Positions 55,820 to 64,000 of a stretch of DNA of 64,000 nucleotides are shown piece after piece. The notes beneath the pieces are model-generated. The model searched no databases and was not told the origin of the DNA. It worked only from the letters and a program-made list of their open reading frames with translations. Each line of letters opens with the position of its first letter. Position 1 is the stretch's first letter. This DNA is from Viola odorata (taxonomy: Eukaryota > Streptophyta > Magnoliopsida > Malpighiales > Violaceae): contig OY829539.1 of the NCBI GenBank assembly GCA_963691705.1, forward strand, positions 45,455,656 to 45,519,655, read 5' to 3'. The position numbers and the translations under genes were made by a program.

Positions 55820-57425
55820 TGCCCTGCATAAATAATGTGAATTACAACTCTATGTTGGTACAAAATATAATGTGCACAGTGGAGAGAGGATCGATCTGCA
55901 GGGACAAGCTAGTCTAATTTCCAAGCTTCCTGAAAATGAACAGATGCAGTCAATGTCTTGGGATGAGGTTGCAAAACAAATCGAAGTAAAGGGCTGAATG
56001 TAAGCAAGTAGACAAATTAATCATGCAGTAAGATGTTTGTAAATGAGAGAAAATCAAAAGAGTGAGCAACTCCCGGTAGAGATCATTGCGAAGGGACAAT
56101 CTTATGTTGTTGATCATTGACAAAAATATTTTCAAAATGGTTTTATAGAGGAACATGGGGACAGCTATTCACCGTACCAAATCTCACTTAAAAAGTCATC
56201 AAAAATACAATTAATGGCCCTAATCATCTACAACTAATTCTATAAGGTTTTAATCCACCACCTTGTTGGATTCATTGGCTGTCACACAAGCAATCCTAAC
56301 AAGGGAACTAAATACTTAAAGAACCGTGAAGAGATTGATAAAATCTATGAGATATTCCTCTAGAAAATGGGACGAATACTTCAACCCAAAAGGCTGGTCT
56401 AATGACAACATTCCTACCTCACCACCCAGGAAGGTCCATCCCAAGGCCTAAGGATGGGAAAACAATCTAACTCTCTTCTCTTCCAGCAAAACGGGTCTAG
56501 GATCCCATAACCCTGCTGGTATGTGTCTACTTAAAATCATTCAATCCAAAAATTGTTAGATAATGACAGTAATCATTCAAGACAAGAATTAAGTTGATCA
56601 AGCCTAATCTTAACAAGAATAAATTGGCATTAAATCAAGAGAAAAAGAGATATAAAACACATTTATATTTAAAGATCAACAAGTCTCTCAACAAACATAG
56701 ATTGTCTCCCTCTAGATCCCTACCAGGAATCTAGAGGTTTAGTTGCTGCTCATAATGAAAATACAAAATAAATGTTTAAAAATGAAAAACCGAAATTCTG
56801 AAAAAAATGGATGAAGTGATATTGAGCTTTCTCCTTTTGATTTCTCTCCCGTTCCTTCTTTTTCTTTTCTCTCTACGTTGCTGGGCTATTTCTATCATTC
56901 CCAAGGGTCCAGCCTCTACATAAATTAATTGCAGCACTCATGAACATGTGCTGCCAAACCAGGCTGGAGCTGAGCACTTCTTCGCTTTTGGAGAGAATAT
57001 TCTTGAATAATACAAGGGGAAGTGCTTCTTACATTCTTCCATTGATGTCCCCTTGGCTCTTCTGCAAGGTGGAAGAGGGAATCCAGGCACTAATACTCGT
57101 GCTAATGTCCTCCAAGTTCCAAGTTGGCTGAACCAGCACTAACAAATAAAATACAAAAGTATGCTCAATGCTGTCCAGGCTGGAACTCTGACAGGCGAGT
57201 CCATCCCAAGGCCTAGGGATGGATCCGAAATGCTCCCAGCAGAAAACTTCAAACCAAGACTGATTGATTTAGCTCCAACCTTCAAGCTTTTTGTTCCTTT
57301 TCCTCATTTAACGATCATTAAGCCTGCAAAGCAAAATAGGAAGGAAACAAGCTCAAAGTAGCAATAATATTACCTAAATTCATAGGGAAAAAGGTAATAA
57401 AACATAGTAAATAAACCATCAATCA
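55820..57425 (-). repeat. 3' LTR of element E (about 1.6 kb)
   Basis: The minus-strand start TGATTGATGG (57425) follows the purine tract AAGTGTGGGGGAATT. The 3' end near 55820-55829 aligns with the end of LTR B (TGCC...TGCA region, then AATGTG). It contains two copies of the CATCCCAAGGCCTAGGGATG word (56437-56456 with one change, and 57202-57221). The exact 3' end is uncertain by about 10 bases. Confidence 0.7.
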
Positions 57426-57464
57426 AATTCCCCCACACTTAATCCATGCTTGCCCTCAAGCATG
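57426..57464 (-). promoter_or_regulatory. Polypurine tract and stem-loop next to LTR E
   Basis: In sense: CATGCTTG-AGGG-CAAGCATG (57464-57445), a perfect 8-bp stem, then ATTAAGTGTGGGGGAATT abutting the LTR. The purine tract would prime plus-strand synthesis. Confidence 0.8.
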
Positions 57465-58821
57465 AACTAAGAACACAGTCCAAAATACACCCCCTGTACA
57501 GAAGATCAATCCCTAGACTGGACTCATACAAAAACTTCAAAAATCAACTCATTTAAGCAATAGTCAAGCACTCCAAACACAACAAATGCACAAATATTCA
57601 TATAGCGGTATGATAGCATGTTGTTCATTCAGGAAATACAACCTTGGAACCTCTGACTTCTCTTCCTTCGAGTCAATCCAAACACTAGTTGCGACACTCA
57701 TGCATAAATATAAAAATTAATTAAAACACATACAACAAAATTAAAGGACACCACCAATCGTTCCTCTTTTAATTATTCCTCCACCAACCTTCTTTTATTT
57801 AGGCCTTCGGCCTCTTATACCTCCTTTATTTTTCTTTTTCTTCTGTTTTTTTTATATATAAATATTGCAACGTCTCTTCTTTTCCCATGAGTTTTTGCTT
57901 CTTTCCACATTCCCATTCCACACAGAAGGCGCATACAGACAGGATCTCTCACCAAGGGTGCTATGATCGGTCCAAAAATAAGGAGTTAGCACACAACCGA
58001 CCGGAAGTTTCTCCAAGTAGGGATGATGGTGCCGAACCACCAACATCGTGCAATCCAGGAGGGCATGGTGAGAGACCAACACACAAGAAAATTAAATGGT
58101 ACTCATGCAAACGAAAATTAAAAACTAGCAGCAGTATAGAGGATAGGATCCTCATCCCAAGACCTAGGGATGAGAAGACAGTGCAATTCTAGCAAAGTAT
58201 TTCCTAGGACAGCAATACTCATCATACATTTATGTGAATAAATGCACAATCATAATGTCAGAATTGTTTGAGCATTGCAAAAAAAAGAGTTGATTGATCA
58301 AGTATTCACATAAGTTCAGTTTTTAGGATTTCAAACCATACAAAGGGGTGGAAAACAACAAAAAGAAAAACTACTCATGCAATAAATAAAAATAAAAACA
58401 AGCAGTTGTGCACACACAATTAAAACATGCAGCAAAGGGATAAAATCACACAAACAAACACGAAAGTGTCTCCCCCACACTTATTGGACACATTGTCCTC
58501 AATGTGAGTAAGACCAAACAAACAAAAACACAAAACAATAAAAACATAATTAATAAAAGAAGGGAAAGGGTAAATTAAACCGGGGTGGTGCAGCTGGAGT
58601 TGGTAATGGACGTTCCATGGTCAAGGCATGAAATCTGGTTTTGTGCCTGAAATTCGAAATCGCACCCATCCCAAGGCCTAGGGATGAAGCGGACTGGAAA
58701 TTCTGAGGGTTGTTCGGTTCGCTGCAATGGAATGGCTTGAAATGGCGTGGGTTGCCTCCCATGTAGCGTCCTTGATTACAGTCTTGGACTCGACTATATG
58801 GTATGATCTGAGGTTGTATCA
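57465..58821. other. Element E 3' untranslated region
   Basis: No convincing gene. It contains the second hairpin cassette (58471-58506), a pyrimidine-rich stretch (57770-57860), two CATCCCAAGGCCTAGGGATG-type words (58153-58172 and 58667-58686) and the post-integrase block shared with element A (58749-58768). Confidence 0.65.
58471..58506 (-). promoter_or_regulatory. Internal stem-loop plus purine tract of element E
   Basis: In sense: CACATTG-AGGA-CAATGTG (58506-58489), a 7-bp perfect stem, then TAAGTGTGGGGGA (58483-58471). It is the counterpart of 7151-7186 in element B. Confidence 0.7.
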
Positions 58822-59916
58822 TTATTGAGGTAGGTGAAGTGTGGTGCTCTCCACATTGTGCTCTTTGAATCCTTCATAGAAGGGCTTAAGGCGTTGGCCA
58901 TTGACCTTGAATGTGTTCTTGGTCTGTGAGTCTTGAATTTCTATGGCTCCATTTGGGTGAACTTCAGTGACCAGGAAAGGACCTGTCCATCTTGATTTTA
59001 ACTTGCTGGTGAGAAGGTGAAATCTGGAGCTGAAGAGAAGAACTTGTTGGCCAACTGTCAAGGCCTTGGAATGGATGCGCTTGTCATGGTAAATCTTAGC
59101 CTTGGCTTTGATGATGGCTGAATTCTCATAAGCTTCATTTCTCAGCTCTTCTAACTCCTGTATTTGTAGTTTCCTATGAGAACCAGCTGTTATGAGGTTC
59201 ATGTTACATTGTTTAATGCCCCAAAATGCCCGATGTTGCATTTCTACGGGTAAATGGCATGACTTGCCGTAAACCATCTTGTAAAGAGTAGTTCCAATAG
59301 GGGTTTTGAATGTTGTCCTGTATGCCCACAAGGCATTATCAAGCCTTTGACTCCAGTCCTTTCTTTCGGGTCCAACCGTTTTACTCAAGATAGACTTGAC
59401 TTCTCTATTAGACAATTCGGCCATCCCGTTTGTTTGAGGGTGGTAAGCAGTAGAAACACGATGTGTGATGTTGTATTTGGCGAAGAGAGCTGCTACTACA
59501 CGGTTACAGAAATGACTCCCTCTGTCACTGATAATGGCTCTCGGCACCCCAAATCTATGAAGAATGTGTGATTTCAAGAAAGAAACCACGGTCTTAGCAT
59601 CATCCGCTCTTGTTGCTTTTGCTTCTACCCACTTAGACAAGTAATCTACTGCCAAGATAATGTAAGTGTTCCCTGCTGAATTGGGGAATGGACCCATAAA
59701 GTCTATCCCCCAAACATCAAAAATCTCACAAACAAGAATAGGAGTTAATGGCATTTGATTTTTGGCAGTAATATTGCCGGTCTTTTGACAATTGGGACAA
59801 GTCTTACAAAAAATATACAAATCTTTAAACAAGGTAGGCCAGAAAAAACCTGACTCCAGCACCTTAAAAGTTGTCCTCTTTGGTCGAAGTGTCCTCCACA
59901 AGCATAGGAATGGCAA
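58822..59916 (-). CDS. Element E integrase (frameshifted relative to RT)
   Basis: The frame starts within the zinc region and reads [20 protein letters not shown], the core [27 protein letters not shown] and [16 protein letters not shown] (all three catalytic acidic residues D, D, E visible), then the tail [17 protein letters not shown] and [12 protein letters not shown]. The stop at 58822 is natural. It is joined to the upstream gag-pol by a single missing base near 59884, between the two zinc-ligand pairs. Integrase would insert the element's cDNA in the nucleus. Confidence 0.9.
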   Translation of the reverse strand: MPFLCLWRTLRPKRTTFKVLESGFFWPTLFKDLYIFCKTCPNCQKTGNITAKNQMPLTPILVCEIFDVWGIDFMGPFPNSAGNTYIILAVDYLSKWVEAKATRADDAKTVVSFLKSHILHRFGVPRAIISDRGSHFCNRVVAALFAKYNITHRVSTAYHPQTNGMAELSNREVKSILSKTVGPERKDWSQRLDNALWAYRTTFKTPIGTTLYKMVYGKSCHLPVEMQHRAFWGIKQCNMNLITAGSHRKLQIQELEELRNEAYENSAIIKAKAKIYHDKRIHSKALTVGQQVLLFSSRFHLLTSKLKSRWTGPFLVTEVHPNGAIEIQDSQTKNTFKVNGQRLKPFYEGFKEHNVESTTLHLPQ

Positions 59917-62900
59917 AATTTGAGGATCGATGGAATCTCCTCCTCAAGGGCACATTTGCGAAGCATTTGATCCTTCCCAATGCTCCAAAGGTATAGGTCA
60001 TCCCATATGTAACTTCTGGAGTCCCTTCTGATCTTTTCTTTCTCAGACGCAGAGTATTGTCCATGGAATTTACCCGTGGCAAGGTAGTTGGCAATATCTG
60101 AGAACCACGGCCTCATCCCAAGGCCTAGGAATAGATGCTCATCTGGAAAAATTTCCTTCACTGGGCTACTTTCGTTGGGCAGTAAGAGTCTGCTCAGGTG
60201 ATCTGCCACGAGGTTTTCCTTGCCCTTTTTGTCCCTGATCTCAATGTCAAACTCCTGGAGAAGGAGGATCCATCGAATGAGTCTGGGCTTGGCTTCTTTC
60301 TTCATCATAAGGTACCTCAAAGCTGCATGATCAGAGAAAATGACTACTTTAGTGCCAAGGAGATATGAGCGAAATTTGTCTAAAGCAAAAACAATTGCAA
60401 ACAATTCTTTTTCCGTGGTAGTGTAATTTCTTTGGGCTTCATCAAGCATCTTGGATGCATAGTAAATCACATGAGGATCCTTGTCAAATTTCTGCCCAAG
60501 AACAGCCCCTACAGCTGCATCACTCGCGTCACACATGATTTCAAATGGCTTCGTCCAATCCGGTGGTTGAATCACAGGTGCAGTCACAAGCTTGTGTTTT
60601 AAGAGGTTGAATGACCTCTTACATGCCTCATCAAAGTCGAATTTGACATCCTTTTGCAGCAGCCTACACATAGGCTCCGCAATTTTTGAGAAATCTTTGA
60701 TGAACCTTCGATAGAATCCTGCAAGGCCTAGGAATGAACGCACATCTCTAACACAGGATGGGTAAGATAGATTTTCCATAATATCAATTTTAGCTTTATC
60801 CACTTCTATGCCTTTTTCAGAAATCACATGTCCTAAAACAATTCCTTGTTTCACCATAAAATGGCACTTTTCGTAGTTTAAAATCAAATCAGTTTCAATG
60901 CATCTTTGCAAGATTTTTTTCAGATTTTCTAAGCATTCATCAAAAGAGTTTCCATGAACAGTAAAATCATCCATAAAAACTTCTATACTTTTCTCAACAT
61001 AATCCGAAAAAATGCTTAGCATGCAACGCTGAAAAGTATCTGGTGCATTGCACAAACCAAAGGGCATTCGTTTATATGCAAATGTTCCAAAAGGACAGGT
61101 GAATGTTGTCTTATCTTGGTCCTCTTTGGCTACCGGAATTTGGTGAAAACCTGAAAATCCATCAAGAAAATAGTAGTGAGATTTATTTGCCAATCTTTCT
61201 AACATTTGATCAATAAATGGGAGCGGGAAATGGTCTTTTCGGGTTGCATTATTCAATCTTCTATAATCAATGCAAACTCTCCACGCATCTTGCTCTCTTT
61301 TGGGCACCATTTGCCCTTCCTTATTTTCTGTCACTGTTATCCCGGATTTTTTAGGAACCACCTGCACAGGGCTTACCCAAGAAGAATCAGATATAGGATA
61401 AATAACACCAGCTGCTAAAAGTTTGAGAATTTCTTTCTTCACAACTTCCATCATTGGAGGATTGAGCCTCCTTTGGGGTTGCCTTACTGTTTTAGCGCTC
61501 TCTTCAAGGTGAATTTTGTGTGTACAAATTGCTGGTGATATTCCTTTTATGTCTGCTATGGTCCAACCGATAGCTCCTTTGAATTCCTTCAAAACCTGCA
61601 CAAGTTTTTCTTCCTCTGGCCTAGATAGTTTGCTGGAAATTATCACCGGCAGACTCATCCCTAAGCCTAGGAATGAATATTTCAGATGGTCTGGCAGCTT
61701 TTTCAGATTCAAGGTGGGTGCCTGCAAAATTGAGGGCTTGAGTTTAGTGACTTGGTCTGATAAATCCATAGCTTGAACCTCACCTATATGGTCTGCTGGT
61801 GCATCCAATTCCTCTACAAGGTCCTGAATTTCCGATTTGATTGGAAACTCCTTTTTCAATTTTTGTAGCTCTTCTTTAGCTAAACCTTTACTTAGAACAA
61901 ACTCAAGAGGTTCCATGTCATTCACTTCAAAAACATCATCACTCACATGATCAATAATATCTAGAAAATTAACAGAGTGCACATCATTTGGATATTTAAT
62001 CGCATCATACATATTGAATTTAATCAATTCACCACAAAATTCAAGAGTTAAACATCCATCAAACACATCAATCTTAGCACGTGCTGTTCTTAGAAAGGGT
62101 CTTCCAAGAATTACATCAGTAGTCTTGGTAACATCTTCATTATTCATATCAAGCACATAAAAATCTACAGGAAATACAAATTCACTCACTTTTACTAAGA
62201 CATCTTCCACAACTCCTACTGGATAGATAACAGATCTATCCGCAAGTTGAACAACAACCCTTGTCTCCTTCAAAGAACCAATATTCAATGTTTCAAACAT
62301 GGACAAAGACATAACATTTATTCCTGCACCAAGATCACACAAAGCTTTTTCTATATCTTTGTTTCCTATTGTACAAGGTATTACAAACGTACCTTGATCT
62401 TTGCATTTTGTAGGAAGACTCTTTTGAAACATTGCCGACACATTCTCGCTAAAGCTTACCCTTTCTATGTTTGCTATCTTCTGCTTGTTAGTACAGAGGT
62501 CCTTCAAGAATTTGGCATACTTGGGAACCTGAGAAATCATATCTAACAAAGGCACATTAATAGCAACTTTTTGAAAAATCTCAAGGATTTTCTTCTCATC
62601 CCTTTCCTTCTTGGTTTTTAAAGACCTTTCTGGAAAGGGTGGAAGAATTACCTGCGGTTCTGGAACACTATTCTGGCCTACTGGAGCTTCTTCAGATTGA
62701 ATGGGAATGTCTTGTAGGACTTCTGCCTCAGGTTTAGATTGTTGCTCTGGTGCGTCCATCCCAAGGCCTAGGGATGGACCGTCTCTGGGGGGTAAATCTC
62801 TCCCGCTCCTCAAAGTTATAGCATTTATCCCGTGCTTGGGGTTATCAACCGTGTTCGATGGCAACTGTCCAGAGGTGTTTTGTTGGTTCATAGCTAGTTG

Positions 62901-64000
62901 TGCCATCTGTCTTTGGAGGTCAGCAATGGTGGATTGTGTAGATTGTATAAATGGTTGTAGGATTTGCTTGAGTGTTTCTTCAATGGGTGGTTGAGGTGGT
63001 GCCGGTAATTGCAGTGGTTGTTGAGGTGCTGGTAATTGAGGTTGAGTAGGCAGGTGGTTGCCTTGATTATTTTGGTAATTTTGCTGGGGTCTAGGCTTGA
63101 AATTCCTCCACTCAAACGGAGGTTGTTGTTGATTTTGACCCCACCCATAGTGAGGGTAATTCTTCCAGCCTTGGTTACTGGTGTTGGAGTATGAATTTCC
63201 TTGTTGTGGCATGGCGGAATTGACTTGCTCAGTAGGGTCTGCAATGAGCGGACACTCGTGTGTCATATGCCCTATTTGACAACAAACTCCACAAGGAATA
63301 ACCTGCTGAGGTGGAATTTGCTGAATCTGGGCGATGGTGGCTGGAAAATTCTTCATAAAAGCAGAGACTTCTTCCATATGTCTCTTTATGGCAGCCACGT
63401 TCATGTTGTTGGTTGGTGTTGAGCGTTCATCGGTGTCATTCTGTTCACAATTGTCAGCCAATGTTTGAATGAGAGCCCTTGCTCTGCTTGGAGTTAAATC
63501 CAACAAAGCACCTCCGAATGCCGAATCAAGGTTTTTCTTATCTTTGATGCTCATTCCATCATAGAAAAATTGAATGAGAGACTGTTCAGCCACACCGTGA
63601 GTTGGGAAAATCTCTTGAAGATCCTTGAATCTTTGATGATACTCCCCAAAAGATTCATCACTACGTTGTTGAATGGAAACCAAATTTTTCCTAGCTGCAC
63701 CGGCCTTAGTAGCTGACCAATACTTCTTGAGAAAGGTAGTAGCCATGTCTGCCCAAGTGTTAATGGAATTGTGAGGTAGGCTGAAGAACCAACTCTTGGC
63801 GGAGTCTTCTAAAGACCATGGAAAAGCTCTCAACTTGGCTCTTTCAACACTCACTCCAGTCGGTTTTAGAGCATCACACTCAAACTGGAATTTCTGGAGA
63901 TGTTTGTAAGGATTTTCGGATGCATGTCCTCTAAATTTACTGAGGTTGTGCATGACATTTGACTTCACGGCCCAGTCATTTGGGACTGGGCGGTAGTTGA
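59745..64000 (-). CDS. Element E gag-protease-RT-RNase H polyprotein, partial at window edge
   Basis: The frame is open from the window edge to 59745, more than 1400 codons, and continues beyond 64000, so the start codon is not in view. Gag carries [28 protein letters not shown] and a knuckle [14 protein letters not shown] (CX2CX4HX4C, near 63280). The protease has [14 protein letters not shown] (62320-62350) and [17 protein letters not shown] has [27 protein letters not shown] and the catalytic VFMDDF (about 60970). RNase H has [14 protein letters not shown] and [15 protein letters not shown]. The last 45 or so codons are out of frame with integrase because of the one-base deletion near 59884. 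Unusual: [10 protein letters not shown] in place of [10 protein letters not shown] near 60730. Gag and pol appear fused in one frame. Confidence 0.93.
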   Translation of the reverse strand, partial: NYRPVPNDWAVKSNVMHNLSKFRGHASENPYKHLQKFQFECDALKPTGVSVERAKLRAFPWSLEDSAKSWFFSLPHNSINTWADMATTFLKKYWSATKAGAARKNLVSIQQRSDESFGEYHQRFKDLQEIFPTHGVAEQSLIQFFYDGMSIKDKKNLDSAFGGALLDLTPSRARALIQTLADNCEQNDTDERSTPTNNMNVAAIKRHMEEVSAFMKNFPATIAQIQQIPPQQVIPCGVCCQIGHMTHECPLIADPTEQVNSAMPQQGNSYSNTSNQGWKNYPHYGWGQNQQQPPFEWRNFKPRPQQNYQNNQGNHLPTQPQLPAPQQPLQLPAPPQPPIEETLKQILQPFIQSTQSTIADLQRQMAQLAMNQQNTSGQLPSNTVDNPKHGINAITLRSGRDLPPRDGPSLGLGMDAPEQQSKPEAEVLQDIPIQSEEAPVGQNSVPEPQVILPPFPERSLKTKKERDEKKILEIFQKVAINVPLLDMISQVPKYAKFLKDLCTNKQKIANIERVSFSENVSAMFQKSLPTKCKDQGTFVIPCTIGNKDIEKALCDLGAGINVMSLSMFETLNIGSLKETRVVVQLADRSVIYPVGVVEDVLVKVSEFVFPVDFYVLDMNNEDVTKTTDVILGRPFLRTARAKIDVFDGCLTLEFCGELIKFNMYDAIKYPNDVHSVNFLDIIDHVSDDVFEVNDMEPLEFVLSKGLAKEELQKLKKEFPIKSEIQDLVEELDAPADHIGEVQAMDLSDQVTKLKPSILQAPTLNLKKLPDHLKYSFLGLGMSLPVIISSKLSRPEEEKLVQVLKEFKGAIGWTIADIKGISPAICTHKIHLEESAKTVRQPQRRLNPPMMEVVKKEILKLLAAGVIYPISDSSWVSPVQVVPKKSGITVTENKEGQMVPKREQDAWRVCIDYRRLNNATRKDHFPLPFIDQMLERLANKSHYYFLDGFSGFHQIPVAKEDQDKTTFTCPFGTFAYKRMPFGLCNAPDTFQRCMLSIFSDYVEKSIEVFMDDFTVHGNSFDECLENLKKILQRCIETDLILNYEKCHFMVKQGIVLGHVISEKGIEVDKAKIDIMENLSYPSCVRDVRSFLGLAGFYRRFIKDFSKIAEPMCRLLQKDVKFDFDEACKRSFNLLKHKLVTAPVIQPPDWTKPFEIMCDASDAAVGAVLGQKFDKDPHVIYYASKMLDEAQRNYTTTEKELFAIVFALDKFRSYLLGTKVVIFSDHAALRYLMMKKEAKPRLIRWILLLQEFDIEIRDKKGKENLVADHLSRLLLPNESSPVKEIFPDEHLFLGLGMRPWFSDIANYLATGKFHGQYSASEKEKIRRDSRSYIWDDLYLWSIGKDQMLRKCALEEEIPSILKFCHSYACGGHFDQRGQLLRCWSQVFSGLPCLKICIFFVRLVPIVKRPAILLPKIKCH

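Larger units (their letters stand above)
55820..64000 (-). mobile_element. Element E: nearly intact Athila-type retrotransposon, 5' end outside the window
   Basis: Minus strand: gag-pol frame from beyond 64000 to 59745, integrase to 58822, an untranslated region with two hairpin-purine cassettes, and the 3' LTR (about 55820-57425). There is no ORF-1/env-like frame between integrase and LTR, unlike element B. It is the least decayed of the Athila-type elements here. Confidence 0.92.

Noticed and set aside
58550..58822. 90-codon minus-strand frame after the element E integrase
   Set aside because: It spans the conserved non-coding post-integrase block and the dispersed near-palindrome; no similar protein is seen in elements A or B.

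Overview
This window is nuclear DNA of a flowering plant, most likely a eudicot. One ordinary host gene, a six-exon RABB1C-type Rab2 GTPase (15508-18370, minus strand), is surrounded by nested LTR retrotransposons, a MITE and a hAT transposon. No rRNA, tRNA, CRISPR array or bacterial-type operon was recognised.

Layout from left to right. (A) 1-3967: a decayed minus-strand Athila-type Ty3/gypsy pol. (B) 3968-about 12580: a second minus-strand Athila-type element that appears inserted in A. It has a 1.6 kb 3' LTR, a long ATHILA ORF-1 (env-position) reading frame and a pol with three nonsense codons. (G) 12581-13496: a Tat-like LTR plus the start of its gag, fused to the truncated pol of B. 13497-15290 has no recognised gene. 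Then comes the Rab gene, then a hAT-like MITE (18773-19220) upstream of it. (F) 19539-33280: a complete, young, gag-only, non-autonomous Ogre/Tat-like element of 13.7 kb with 2.7 kb LTRs and a CACTC target duplication. (C) 33350-about 43300: a decayed plus-strand Tat element with dual RNase H, an 82-bp tandem repeat and an antisense ORF in its 3' region. 43306-44136: a fragment with promoter and leader arranged as in a pararetrovirus, carrying an unidentified 201-aa ORF. (D) 44137-55690: a plus-strand Athila element with 5' LTR, tRNA-Asp-type primer site, gag, protease and RT. Its integrase is split by (H) 50546-55541, a 5.0 kb hAT transposon with 13-bp TIRs and an 8-bp target duplication, which carries pieces of a PPR gene and a calcium-dependent protein kinase gene. 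(E) 55820-64000: a minus-strand Athila element, the best preserved, whose gag-pol is open apart from one frameshift; its 5' end lies beyond the window.

The observations I rate highest are: (1) two stem-loop plus purine-tract cassettes in the 3' regions of B and E, whose stems differ by compensatory changes; (2) short, near-palindromic 'signature' words specific to each retrotransposon family, recurring in LTR, untranslated and coding DNA, one of which replaces a normally conserved His in RT; (3) the gene-fragment-carrying hAT element. All comparisons and counts were made by eye.
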